Counted from the first letter of the stretch, positions 1 through 7,685 are shown. The stretch is 24,188 nucleotides of DNA from Clostridia bacterium (GCA_017517985.1 JAFWWX010000200.1:1-24188); one strand, 5' to 3'. Notes: generated from the letters alone by a model not told the origin. Program-made: numbers and translations.

Positions 1-2
1 TA

Positions 3-878
3 GCAGCTCTCAAGGACGGAGAAGCAGTTCTTCTTGAAAACGTAAGATTTGATGCAAGAGAAACAAAGAACAACCCTGAATTTTCCAAGGCGCTTGCAGA
101 ATTTGCAGATCTTTATGTAAACGATGCATTCGGTTCTGCTCACAGAGCACACTCCTCCACAGCAGGCGTTACAGAGTTCGTTGAAGAAGCAGCTTGCGGA
201 TACCTCATTCAGAAGGAACTTGAGGTTATGGGCGGAGCTCTTGCAAATCCCAAGAGACCTCTTGTTGCAATTCTCGGCGGTGCTAAGGTTTCTGACAAGA
301 TCGGTGTTATTGAAAACCTTATAGATAAGGTTGACACACTTATCATTGGTGGTGGTATGGCATACACATTCTTCAAGGCTCTCGGCTATGAAATCGGTAC
401 TTCCATTTGCGAAGATGACAAGGTTGAGCTTGCAAAGTCTATGATGGATAAGGCAAAGGCAAAGGGCGTAAACTTCCTTCTCCCCATCGACAATCTTGTA
501 GGTCTTGAATACAACGAAAACACAGAATTTAAGGCGTGCAACTCCGATTCTATCCCTGAAGGTTGGATGGGTCTTGACATCGGTGAAAAGACAAGAGAAG
601 TTTTTGCAAATGCAATAAAGGGTAGCGGAACAGTTATCTGGAATGGTCCGATGGGCGTTTCTGAATGGGACAACTTCGCAGGCGGTACAATTGCAGTTGC
701 AACAGCAGTTGCTGAAAGTGGTGCTATTTCCATCATTGGCGGTGGTGACTCTGCTGCAGCTTGTGAAAAGCTTGGCTTTGCAGATAAGATGACACACATC
801 TCCACAGGTGGCGGTGCATCTCTTGAATTCCTCGAAGGCAAGGATCTTCCCGGTGTATCTGCGCTTAACAATAAGTAA
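3..878 (+). CDS. pgk: phosphoglycerate kinase, 5'-truncated by the window edge
   Basis: Cytoplasmic glycolytic enzyme that transfers phosphate from 1,3-bisphosphoglycerate to ADP, giving ATP and 3-phosphoglycerate. The frame is open from base 3, so about the first 100 residues lie outside the window; 291 codons are visible. Recognisable family segments are LLENVRF, the [14 protein letters not shown] substrate-binding stretch, [12 protein letters not shown], the WNGPMGVSE nucleotide loop and the C-terminal [15 protein letters not shown] and [13 protein letters not shown] segments. An internal ATG at 228 is not the start because the homology continues upstream. tpiA follows after 76 bases, the usual clostridial gap-pgk-tpi order. 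Codon use is that of a highly expressed gene. Identification is secure. Confidence 0.97.
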   Translation, partial: AALKDGEAVLLENVRFDARETKNNPEFSKALAEFADLYVNDAFGSAHRAHSSTAGVTEFVEEAACGYLIQKELEVMGGALANPKRPLVAILGGAKVSDKIGVIENLIDKVDTLIIGGGMAYTFFKALGYEIGTSICEDDKVELAKSMMDKAKAKGVNFLLPIDNLVGLEYNENTEFKACNSDSIPEGWMGLDIGEKTREVFANAIKGSGTVIWNGPMGVSEWDNFAGGTIAVATAVAESGAISIIGGGDSAAACEKLGFADKMTHISTGGGASLEFLEGKDLPGVSALNNK

Positions 879-889
879 TTGATTTTATC

Positions 890-918
890 TTCGGCGGCGG
901 AGTATATCTGTCGCCGAA
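890..918 (+). other. RNA hairpin in the pgk-tpiA spacer
   Basis: TTCGGCG (890-896) pairs perfectly with CGCCGAA (912-918) around a 15-base loop. No T-tract follows, so it is not an intrinsic terminator. It could set mRNA stability or processing between the two glycolytic genes; that role is inference. Confidence 0.4.
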
Positions 919-954
919 ATATATAAATTCGGAAATTTGAAAGGATAGTTTGAA

Positions 955-1722
955 ATGAATAACGCAAAAAGAAGAACAGTTATCGCGGGTAACTGGAAAA
1001 TGAATAAGACTCCCTCGGAAGCAGCAGCATTTGTAAAGGAGCTTGCTCCTATGGTAGCAGGCAAGGACAACTGTGACATCGTTGCATGTGTTCCTTTCGT
1101 ATGTCTTCCTGCGGCGCTTGAAGCTGCAAAGGGCACAAATGTAAACATCGGTGCGCAGAATGTTCACTTTGAAAAGAACGGTGCTTTTACAGGTGAAATA
1201 TCCGCTGATATGCTCCTTGACCTTGGAGTAAAGTATGTTATCATCGGTCATAGTGAAAGAAGACAGTACTTCGGTGAAACAAATGAAACTGTTAACAAGA
1301 GAGTACTTGCAGCTCTTGAAGCAGGACTTAAGGTTATTCTCTGTATCGGCGAACTTGAACTCGAAAGAGAACAGGGAATCACAGCTGAAACTCTCGGTCT
1401 TCAGACAAAGATAGCTCTTCTCGGTGTAACAGCAGAACAGCTTAAGAATGTAATTATCGCATATGAACCTGTATGGGCAATCGGCACAGGCAAGGTAGCG
1501 ACAGACGAACAGGCTGACGAGGCTTGTGGCATTGTAAGAGATACAGTTGCAGCTCTCTACGGCAAGGATGCTGCAGAAGCAACAACAATCCAGTACGGCG
1601 GTTCAATGAACGCTAAGAACTGTGCAGGACTTCTTGCAAAGACAAATGTTGACGGCGGTCTTATCGGCGGTGCTTCTCTTAAGTCTGCTGATTTTACAGT
1701 TATTGTTGATGCAGCTCAGTAA
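955..1722 (+). CDS. tpiA: triosephosphate isomerase
   Basis: Interconverts dihydroxyacetone phosphate and glyceraldehyde 3-phosphate in glycolysis; a cytoplasmic TIM-barrel homodimer in this family. The 255 residues match the usual length of about 250. Visible catalytic residues are Lys15 (NWKMNKT), His99 (IIGHSERR) and Glu171 (AYEPVWAIGTGK, which includes the mobile loop 6). The phosphate-binding YGGSMNAKN and GGLIGGASL stretches close the barrel. The ATG is preceded by GAAAGGATAG. The gene is the second visible member of the pgk-tpiA operon and is followed directly by an intrinsic terminator, so no phosphoglycerate mutase gene is linked here. Confidence 0.98.
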   Translation: MNNAKRRTVIAGNWKMNKTPSEAAAFVKELAPMVAGKDNCDIVACVPFVCLPAALEAAKGTNVNIGAQNVHFEKNGAFTGEISADMLLDLGVKYVIIGHSERRQYFGETNETVNKRVLAALEAGLKVILCIGELELEREQGITAETLGLQTKIALLGVTAEQLKNVIIAYEPVWAIGTGKVATDEQADEACGIVRDTVAALYGKDAAEATTIQYGGSMNAKNCAGLLAKTNVDGGLIGGASLKSADFTVIVDAAQ

Positions 1723-1739
1723 TTAAGTTTTAAAAAGTA

Positions 1740-1772
1740 TGAGGCTTCCTTTAAAAGGGAAGCCTCATTTTT
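1740..1772. terminator. intrinsic terminator of the pgk-tpiA operon, probably shared with the converging microprotein gene
   Basis: GAGGCTTCC (1741-1749) pairs perfectly with GGAAGCCTC (1758-1766) around an 8-base loop, followed by TTTTT. On the minus strand the same stem is followed three bases later by CTTTTTAAAA, so it may also end the minus-strand gene at 1793-1972. Confidence 0.9.
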
Positions 1773-1792
1773 GTAGTTTGCGATTTTACCGA

Positions 1793-1972
1793 TTAAAAGT
1801 TCTGGTTATTTCTGGAATTCTGAGAGTTGTTGTTCTGAGAATTGTTCTGGCTGTTTCTGGAATTCTGAGAGTTGTTCTGGTTGTTGCTCTGGGGGTTGCT
1901 CTGTCTGTTCTGAGAATTGCTGTTCTGCTGTTTGTTCTGAGAGTTGTTTTTTACATTGTTCTTATCTGACAT
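1793..1972 (-). CDS. 59-residue Asn/Gln/Ser-rich low-complexity microprotein
   Basis: By count 24 Asn, 12 Gln and 12 Ser make up 48 of 59 residues; there are only a few Lys/Arg, one Pro and a terminal Phe. The start chosen is the ATG at 1972 (MSDKNN), because AAAGGATGG lies upstream on the minus strand; an ATG further upstream would add residues unlike the rest. No membrane segment or signal peptide is visible. Internal DNA duplication is seen: a 23-bp identical stretch recurs at 1809-1831 and 1854-1876, 45 bp apart and so in frame. Composition recalls gamma-type small acid-soluble spore proteins and other clostridial Asn/Gln-rich small proteins, but no diagnostic SASP motif is present. Function unknown. 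Confidence 0.6.
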   Translation of the reverse strand: MSDKNNVKNNSQNKQQNSNSQNRQSNPQSNNQNNSQNSRNSQNNSQNNNSQNSRNNQNF

Positions 1973-2026
1973 TTTTAAAATCCATCCTTTCATTGATGTG
2001 ATAGTATTTTGACCGGATTTTATAAT

Positions 2027-2054
2027 ATTATACACACTAATTTCTGCTTGACAT
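2027..2054 (-). promoter_or_regulatory. possible promoter of the Asn/Gln-rich microprotein gene
   Basis: On the minus strand TATAAT (plus 2027-2032) lies 16 bases from ATGTCA (plus 2049-2054), a 4/6 match to the -35 consensus. This -35 overlaps the -35 of the divergent manA promoter, so the two may compete. Confidence 0.4.
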
Positions 2055-2076
2055 AAATTGCAAATTTTGATAAAAT
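2048..2076 (+). promoter_or_regulatory. sigma-A promoter of manA
   Basis: TTGACA (2048-2053), 17-base spacer, TAAAAT (2071-2076). Expected transcription start is near 2083, giving a leader of about 27 bases before the manA ATG. Confidence 0.8.
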
Positions 2077-2109
2077 TATAAAAAATTGAAAGGCTTTTAA
2101 AATAAAAAT

Positions 2110-3114
2110 ATGCAGATTTATCCTTTGAAGCTTTGTGCTGTACTTAAAGATGCAATCTGGGGAGGGAATAAGCTCTCCGGAAAATACGGATTTGGAAGTC
2201 CAGGCAAGAATATCTCCGAGGCATGGACACTTGCGCTTGGGAATGACGGAATAAGCATAATAGAAAACGGAGAGGCTGCGGGAATGTCTCTTTTTGAATA
2301 TGCTGGAATTGTGGGTATGGACAAGCTGTGCGGAGAAAAGTATGCAGGTAAAAATCCTTTTGAATTTCCGCTTCTTGTAAAGCTGATTGATGCTCGTGAT
2401 GCACTTTCTATTCAGGTTCACCCGGATAATGAATATGCACTGTCTCACAGTATGACCTCTGGAAAAAGTGAAATGTGGTATGTAATTGATGCAGAGCCGG
2501 GAGCAGAGATTGTTTTAGGACTTTCAGCCGGCACAGATATAAATTCTCCTGAATTTAAAACAGCACTTTACAATGACAATGGCAACATTACAAAATATCT
2601 CAATTATACGAAAACGAAAAAAGGCGACATATGGTATATCCCTGCCGGAATGGTTCACTCAATCGGGAAAGGGGTTCTTGTTGCTGAAGTACAGCAGAAC
2701 TGCAATATAACCTACCGAATTTACGACTATGGACGGAACGGAATAGACGGAAATCCCAGAGAGCTTCACTTTAACAAGGCGATGGAAGTTATAAAAACCG
2801 ACTTCTCAACCGACCACTCAATCGGAGGCGGACTTTTGCCTGATATTACGGGAATGCCGGTAAAAGTTATAGAATCAAAGTATTTTAGTGTATCAAAACT
2901 AATTTTGTCGGGCGAATCTTTTAATTTTGGGAATATGCCTATGACACATATACTTTGTCTTGACGGTGAAGGACGGCTTGAGTATACCGATAAAAACGGA
3001 AATAAAATTGCACTCGATATATCAGCTTCCGAAAGTATACTTGTTCCGGAAAGCTTTGGCGGATTTACTCTCTGTTCCTATACTGAGGCGGAGTTTCTGC
3101 TTTCTAGCATATAA
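2110..3114 (+). CDS. manA: class I mannose-6-phosphate isomerase
   Basis: Zinc-dependent cytoplasmic isomerase joining mannose 6-phosphate to fructose 6-phosphate, either for mannose use or for making mannose-containing polymers. The 334 residues match the short Gram-positive type. Metal and active-site positions are visible: Gln102 and His104 in IQVHPDNEYA, Glu121 in GKSEMWYV, and His183 in IPAGMVHSIG, followed by the family segment QQNCNITYRIYDYGR. The cupin core spans roughly residues 60-240 and a smaller C-terminal beta domain follows. The ribosome site is modest (GAAAGG). The gene is monocistronic: it has its own consensus promoter and terminator. It sits next to a PTS-type membrane protein, which hints at a sugar link but proves none. 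Confidence 0.95.
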   Translation: MQIYPLKLCAVLKDAIWGGNKLSGKYGFGSPGKNISEAWTLALGNDGISIIENGEAAGMSLFEYAGIVGMDKLCGEKYAGKNPFEFPLLVKLIDARDALSIQVHPDNEYALSHSMTSGKSEMWYVIDAEPGAEIVLGLSAGTDINSPEFKTALYNDNGNITKYLNYTKTKKGDIWYIPAGMVHSIGKGVLVAEVQQNCNITYRIYDYGRNGIDGNPRELHFNKAMEVIKTDFSTDHSIGGGLLPDITGMPVKVIESKYFSVSKLILSGESFNFGNMPMTHILCLDGEGRLEYTDKNGNKIALDISASESILVPESFGGFTLCSYTEAEFLLSSI

Positions 3115-3188
3115 GACGGAGATTGATACATTTTTAACCGGATTGTGACAATATACGAAAATTCAGGAAAATAATAATTTAAATCGTC

Positions 3189-3219
3189 AAATCGCACCTT
3201 GAAATAAGGTGCGATTTTT
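3189..3219 (+). terminator. intrinsic terminator after manA
   Basis: AAATCGCACCTT (3189-3200) and AAGGTGCGATTT (3206-3217) form a perfect 12-bp stem with a GAAAT loop; a T-run follows to 3219. Confidence 0.92.
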
Positions 3220-3227
3220 GCTATAAT
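3199..3227 (+). promoter_or_regulatory. promoter of the EIIC-like gene, nested in the manA terminator
   Basis: TTGAAA (3199-3204) is made from the last two bases of the left terminator arm plus the loop; a 17-base spacer covers the right arm; TATAAT (3222-3227) follows. Expected transcription start is near 3234, with the coding start at 3265. Confidence 0.7.
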
Positions 3228-3264
3228 CAAAGTGTTAAAATAATTGAAAGGGAAGGTACATATT

Positions 3265-4356
3265 ATGTCCGAAACCAAAAAACAGTCCTTCTTTGCAAGG
3301 AAAAACATTATTTTTTCACCAAAGCTCTACTTTGTTGATTGTATGAGCAGTCTTGCACTTGGACTCTTTTCAACATTACTTATAAGTACGATTTTTTCAA
3401 CAATAGGAGAATACCTTGCGTCAGTAGCGGTGCTTTCTGATATTGGTGATTTTCTAAATCACGCTGCAACATTTGCAAAAACAGCAACAGGCGTTGTGCT
3501 TGGAATTGCCGTTGCCTATTCCCTGAAAGCTCCTCCGCTAGTGCTTTTCAGTGCAGGTGTAGTAGGTCTTTGTGGAAACGACCTTGCGACGTTGTTTGCC
3601 GTTGACGGCGTTGAAAAATTAATCTCTGCAGGTCCTGCAGGCGCTTTTATAGTAACTATTATAGCCGTTGAGATAGGCAAGATGGTATCCAAGGAAACAA
3701 AAGTGGATATTCTCGTTACACCTACCGTTACAATATGTGTGGGCGTTCTTGCCGCAAAGCTGATGTGTCCTGCGATTTCCGTTCTGATGTACTGGCTGGG
3801 TAATTTTGTAAATACTGCAACCTATGCACAACCCTTTGTTATGGGAATAATTATTTCTGTCGTTGTGGGTATTGTACTTACACTTCCGATTCCCTCTGCA
3901 GCTCTCTGTGCTATGATTGGCATAACCGGTCTTGCGGGCGGTGCGGCAACGGTTGGTTGCTGTGCGCAGATGGTAGGCTTTGCAGTAATTTCTTTCAGAG
4001 AAAATAAATGGGGCGGAATTGTAGCACAAGGTCTTGGAACAAGTATGCTTCAGATGGGAAATATTGTAAAGAAGCCAATAATCTGGCTTCCTGCAACGCT
4101 TGCAGCGGCAGTGGTCGGACCTATTTCGACACTTGTGTTCAAGCTCGAATGTAGTAGTACATCTGCAGGTATGGGTACTTGCGGAATGGTAGGTCCTCTC
4201 GGAATATTTGCAGATATGGGCTTTAAAAATGCAACCGCATGGATTGGGGTTGTGGTATGCTGTATCATACTCCCTGCAATTCTTTCCGTTGTCTTTAACG
4301 AGATACTCATAAAATTGGGAATTGTAAAGACAGGCGACTATAAGCTTGATCTTTAA
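3265..4356 (+). CDS. PTS EIIC-type membrane permease (orphan, PTS_EIIC_2-like)
   Basis: A 363-residue, very hydrophobic protein with roughly eight to ten membrane segments and Gly/Ala-rich helices. The segments SAGPAGAFIVTI, GLAGGAATVGCCAQMVGF and SAGMGTCGMVGPLGIFADMGF are typical of the EIIC family often annotated as PTS sugar transporter subunit IIC (I recall Pfam PF13303). The ATG at 3265 is chosen because GGAAGG sits nine bases upstream; a TTG at 3244 would precede that site. No EIIA or EIIB domain or gene lies nearby, so a phosphotransfer route is not shown and the substrate is unknown. It has its own promoter and a strong downstream terminator, so it appears to be a single-gene unit. 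Confidence 0.85.
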   Translation: MSETKKQSFFARKNIIFSPKLYFVDCMSSLALGLFSTLLISTIFSTIGEYLASVAVLSDIGDFLNHAATFAKTATGVVLGIAVAYSLKAPPLVLFSAGVVGLCGNDLATLFAVDGVEKLISAGPAGAFIVTIIAVEIGKMVSKETKVDILVTPTVTICVGVLAAKLMCPAISVLMYWLGNFVNTATYAQPFVMGIIISVVVGIVLTLPIPSAALCAMIGITGLAGGAATVGCCAQMVGFAVISFRENKWGGIVAQGLGTSMLQMGNIVKKPIIWLPATLAAAVVGPISTLVFKLECSSTSAGMGTCGMVGPLGIFADMGFKNATAWIGVVVCCIILPAILSVVFNEILIKLGIVKTGDYKLDL

Positions 4357-4368
4357 GATGAATAAAAA

Positions 4369-4399
4369 TACCGGGTAGCAAAATATATGCTGCCCGGTA
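4369..4399. terminator. bidirectional terminator between the converging EIIC-like and radical SAM genes
   Basis: TACCGGGTAGCA (4369-4380) pairs with TGCTGCCCGGTA (4388-4399), twelve pairs including one G-T. On the plus strand AATTTATTT follows; on the minus strand TTTTTATTC follows, the stronger tail. Confidence 0.85.
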
Positions 4400-4402
4400 A
4401 AT

Positions 4403-5254
4403 TTATTTGTAATTTTTCATTTTAGCATATCCGCATTTTCTGCAGAGTTTCTCTTTTACATTCTTTTCGATAAAGGATTGCCGTAAATTTTTTGCTCTAT
4501 CAGAATCAAGGATGTATGAGAGTGGCGTGGTGAAAATGTTTCCGAGATTTATACTTCCGTCTGCATCGAGACAGCAGGGGACAACTGTACCGTCACACAG
4601 AACACCTATCTGGTCACGAAGTCCATAGCAGGAATGGTTCCCGCCAATGTCTTCAGCGTCAATATCAGGCCATTCAAAGAGATTTCCCCATTCAAGAAAT
4701 AGCTTGTCCCGTATCTTGTAACCGCTGTATATTTCCTGCCATTTACTGTTGTCGTTTTCGTCAAAGCTTTGGTGCATCTTTTTAATAATCTCGTCGTTGA
4801 GACTGTCAAGACCACCACAGTTCCAAAGTCTAAGTACAGAAATAATACCTCTTTGCGATGCTTTTCTACAGAAATCAAAACAACTGTCGAGATAACTTTC
4901 AAGACTTTCGCACACACTGTTTGCCTCGTATGAATGAAGAGAAATGCTGACCTTGTGAAGTGCAGGGGAGGATAGCAGTGTGTCTGCGCATTTATCAAGA
5001 AGTGTACCGTTGGTTGTGAGAATTACACGGAATCCAAGATTTTCAGATATTTTCAGAAATTCAGAAAGGTCCGGATGCAAAAGCGGCTCGCCCATAAGGT
5101 GAAAATAAAGGTAATCTGCAAAGGGACGAAGTCTTTCTGCAGCTATTCTGAACTCCTCTGTGCTTATAAATTTCGGCTCTCTTTTTGTTCCGTGACAGAA
5201 GGAACAGGAAAGATTGCAGACATTTGTTATTTCAAGAAATGCTTTGTTCGGCAT
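4403..5254 (-). CDS. radical SAM protein with SPASM/twitch-like C-terminal cysteines
   Basis: A 283-residue protein. The radical SAM cluster motif CxxxCxxC is Cys13, Cys17, Cys20 (EITNVCNLSCSFC), followed by the GEP motif in HLMGEPLLHPDL (about 52-63) and ILTTNG. The C-terminal part has Cys209, Cys220, Cys227/228 and a CxxC at 271/274 around CDGTVVPCC and INLGNI, which resembles a SPASM or twitch auxiliary-cluster domain. Such proteins modify peptides or small molecules, or mature enzymes; the substrate here is not apparent and no precursor-peptide gene is adjacent. GGAG lies upstream of the ATG. The gene is transcribed away from the glycyl radical enzyme across a 280-bp divergent spacer. It lacks the usual features of a glycyl-radical activase. 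Confidence 0.85.
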   Translation of the reverse strand: MPNKAFLEITNVCNLSCSFCHGTKREPKFISTEEFRIAAERLRPFADYLYFHLMGEPLLHPDLSEFLKISENLGFRVILTTNGTLLDKCADTLLSSPALHKVSISLHSYEANSVCESLESYLDSCFDFCRKASQRGIISVLRLWNCGGLDSLNDEIIKKMHQSFDENDNSKWQEIYSGYKIRDKLFLEWGNLFEWPDIDAEDIGGNHSCYGLRDQIGVLCDGTVVPCCLDADGSINLGNIFTTPLSYILDSDRAKNLRQSFIEKNVKEKLCRKCGYAKMKNYK

Positions 5255-5282
5255 ATAGTCTCCAAAATATAGTATTTGTTGT

Positions 5283-5311
5283 ATTATACATTATTTTTAG
5301 AAGAATTGCAA
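5283..5311 (-). promoter_or_regulatory. promoter of the radical SAM gene
   Basis: On the minus strand TTGCAA (plus 5306-5311), 17-base spacer, perfect TATAAT (plus 5283-5288). The expected start near 5276 leaves a short leader containing GGAG before the ATG at 5254. Confidence 0.65.
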
Positions 5312-5406
5312 GTGTAAGCAAAAATTTAATCTGTATAAAACCCATAAACGAAGTAGGAATATGAACAAAAAAGCTCCGTCGTTATTAAATTTGATACAAA
5401 AAAGTC

Positions 5407-5435
5407 TTGAATTTGTTTATGTAATATGGTAGTAT
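5407..5435 (+). promoter_or_regulatory. candidate promoter of the glycyl radical enzyme unit
   Basis: TTGAAT (5407-5412), 17-base spacer, TAGTAT (5430-5435), each hexamer 4/6 to consensus. It lies just upstream of the leader frame at 5464. A weaker match suggests that an activator or other regulation may be needed. Confidence 0.45.
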
Positions 5436-5463
5436 ATGTATGAGGCGGAGGATTTTAACATAT

Positions 5464-5520
5464 ATGTCTTTGAGAAACTATGTTATACTCCCAAATAATA
5501 ATTTTGCATTTTGCTTTTAA
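5464..5520 (+). CDS. 18-codon leader frame upstream of the glycyl radical enzyme
   Basis: ATG at 5464 encodes MSLRNYVILPNNNFAFCF and ends at TAA 5518-5520. It is preceded by GGCGGAGG (5444-5451), a strong ribosome site but spaced 12 bases from the ATG. Its stop codon directly abuts the CGGAGG site of the next gene, whose ATG is only 14 bases further on, so termination here could couple to initiation there. No homology is recognised. It may be a regulatory leader peptide or a chance frame. Confidence 0.35.
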   Translation: MSLRNYVILPNNNFAFCF

Positions 5521-5534
5521 CGGAGGATACTACT

Positions 5535-7595
5535 ATGACAGACAGAATCAGAAGATTTTTAAACGACTCCAACAATAAAGTACATCACAAATACAGAAAA
5601 TCCTTTGATACAGCACTTGTAGAGCAGTACAGAAGTCTCAAGACTCCCACAGAAAGAATGGCAAAGAGACTTGAACTTGTACTTGCATCTGAAACACCTG
5701 TGGTTGATAAAGAGGCAAAAATTGTTCTTCTTAGAACTGTACACGATATTCCCTCTATTTTTACCGATGAGGAATATGAAGCAATCCACAAGGATCACTA
5801 TTTCCATGAACTTGGTTACCTTTCAAATCTTTGTCCGAACTATGCTAAGGTTATAAAGATTGGCTTTAGCGGTTTGCGTGCTATTATTGACGAAAAGTAC
5901 GACAGCGCTGATGCTGACGGAAAGCTTCTTTATGATGCAGTAAGAAAAGAACTTGATGCAGTAACAGATCTCATGGCAAGATATAAGGCTGAAGCAGAAA
6001 AGGTTGGTAATACAGTTGTAGCTGATATTCTTTCAAGAATTCCCGAAATGCCTGCAACAAGCTTTAATGAAGCACTTCAGTTCTTTAGAATACTTCACTA
6101 CACACTCTGGGCAGAAGGTACATATCATAATACAATCGGTAGATTTGACCAGTTTATGTACCCTTACTTTGCGGCAGATATTGCAAAGGGAGTGCCTGAA
6201 GAAGAACTTTATGAACTTATCTGTGAGTTCTTTATTTCCTTTAACATCGACTCTGATAAGTATGTTGGTGTACAGCAGGGCGATAACGGTCAGTCAATGA
6301 TGCTTGGCGGTGTTGACAGAAACGGAAACGACGCTTATAACAGACTTTCCGAACTTTGTCTTGAAGCCTCCGGTGAGCTTCTTGTAATTGACCCGAAGAT
6401 AAATCTCCGTGTTGACAAGAACACACCTCACGAGAGATATGTAAAGGGCACACATCTTACTAAAGCAGGACTTGGATTCCCCCAGTACTCCAATGATGAC
6501 ATTGTAATTCCCGGACTTGTAGACCTTGGTTATTCTCTTGAGGATGCCCGTGATTATGCCGTTGCCGCTTGCTGGGAGTATATTATTCCCGGTGTTGGTA
6601 TGGATATTGCAAATATTAATGCAGTATCCTTCCCGAAGGTTGTTACAAGAACAATTGATAAATACCTTGTTGGCTGTCCGGATATGGAAACTTTCGTTGC
6701 ACACTTCAAGAACGAAGTTATGGCGGAATGTGATGCTATTGAGAAAGATCTTCATAACCTCTATATCTTCCCGTCACCCTGGATGTCCACAATTATGGAT
6801 AACTGCATTGAAAACGGCAGAGATGTAACACTTGGCTCAAAGTATAATAACTTTGGTATTCACGGAACAGGTATCGCCTGCGCGACAGACTCCCTTGCTT
6901 CAATTGATCTCCATATATTTAAAGATAAGGATGTTGACGCAACCGAACTTATAAAGGCAACAAAGGCAAACTTTGAAGGCTACGAAACACTCAAGACTCA
7001 GCTCCGCTACGGAACACCCAAAATGGGTAACGATAACGATGATGTAGATAAGTACTCCGTAATGATACTCGATACCTTTGCAGATTGCCTTAAGGGCGGA
7101 GTGAACGAGAGAGGCGGTATCTACAGAGTAGGAACAGGCTCCGCTATGTTCTACCTCTGGCACGCAGCTGCGATTGATGCAACTCCCGACGGAAGAGGCA
7201 AAGGTGAACCTTTCGGTACAAACTATTCTCCCAACCTTTTCTCAAAGGTTGACGGACCTATGTCAGTTATTAAGTCCTTCACAAAGCAGAATCTTTCAAG
7301 AACCATCAACGGCGGTCCTCTTACAATGGAATTCCATCAGGATCTGTTTAATACCGATGAAGGAATTGAAAAGACAGCAAGCCTTGTTGAAGCATTTATC
7401 AATCTTGGTGGTCACCAGATGCAGCTCAATGCCGTAAACAGAGATGTACTTAAAGACGCACAGAAGCACCCTGAAAACTATAAGAATCTCATTGTTCGTA
7501 TTTGGGGTTGGTCAGCATACTTCTGCGAGCTTGATAAGGAATATCAGGACCACGTAATCGCAAGACACGAATATGCGCTTGATTCACAGATGTAA
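5535..7595 (+). CDS. glycyl radical enzyme (PFL/diol-dehydratase superfamily) of unknown substrate
   Basis: A 686-residue member of the pyruvate formate-lyase superfamily, shorter than most (commonly about 750-850). ATG at 5535 follows CGGAGG by eight bases. The catalytic thiyl cysteine is Cys346 in YAVAACWEYIIPG, with Glu348 keeping the Cys-x-Glu pattern of the eliminase/dehydratase branch rather than the Cys-Cys of pyruvate formate-lyase. The radical-bearing glycine is Gly658 in VRIWGWSAYF, where the family usually reads RVxGY. The surrounding segments TPDGRGKGEPFGTNYSP, LNAVNRDVLKDAQ and HPENYKNLIVR are canonical. No cognate activating enzyme of standard type lies in the window, so activation must come from elsewhere or from an unusual partner. 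The product needs anaerobic conditions. Substrate unknown; the superfamily call is firm. Confidence 0.9.
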   Translation: MTDRIRRFLNDSNNKVHHKYRKSFDTALVEQYRSLKTPTERMAKRLELVLASETPVVDKEAKIVLLRTVHDIPSIFTDEEYEAIHKDHYFHELGYLSNLCPNYAKVIKIGFSGLRAIIDEKYDSADADGKLLYDAVRKELDAVTDLMARYKAEAEKVGNTVVADILSRIPEMPATSFNEALQFFRILHYTLWAEGTYHNTIGRFDQFMYPYFAADIAKGVPEEELYELICEFFISFNIDSDKYVGVQQGDNGQSMMLGGVDRNGNDAYNRLSELCLEASGELLVIDPKINLRVDKNTPHERYVKGTHLTKAGLGFPQYSNDDIVIPGLVDLGYSLEDARDYAVAACWEYIIPGVGMDIANINAVSFPKVVTRTIDKYLVGCPDMETFVAHFKNEVMAECDAIEKDLHNLYIFPSPWMSTIMDNCIENGRDVTLGSKYNNFGIHGTGIACATDSLASIDLHIFKDKDVDATELIKATKANFEGYETLKTQLRYGTPKMGNDNDDVDKYSVMILDTFADCLKGGVNERGGIYRVGTGSAMFYLWHAAAIDATPDGRGKGEPFGTNYSPNLFSKVDGPMSVIKSFTKQNLSRTINGGPLTMEFHQDLFNTDEGIEKTASLVEAFINLGGHQMQLNAVNRDVLKDAQKHPENYKNLIVRIWGWSAYFCELDKEYQDHVIARHEYALDSQM

Positions 7596-7614
7596 TTAAA
7601 CAGGTAATAATTAT

Positions 7615-7648
7615 AAAACAGACTGCACCCAAAATGCAGTCTGTTTTT
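7615..7648 (+). terminator. intrinsic terminator after the glycyl radical enzyme
   Basis: ACAGACTGCA (7618-7627) pairs perfectly with TGCAGTCTGT (7635-7644) around a 7-base loop, followed by TTTT to 7648. It also has an A-run on the left arm. Confidence 0.9.
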
Positions 7649-7685
7649 GAAAGTGCTTAAAAATTCTACAAAGGGGATTTATACA

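Noticed and set aside
4403..5254. Radical SAM gene as the activating enzyme of the neighbouring glycyl radical enzyme
   Set aside because: Its cluster motif starts at residue 13 and a SPASM-like cysteine tail is present; standard activases have a different N-terminus and the motif context CxLRCxWCxNP. Adjacency alone is weak.
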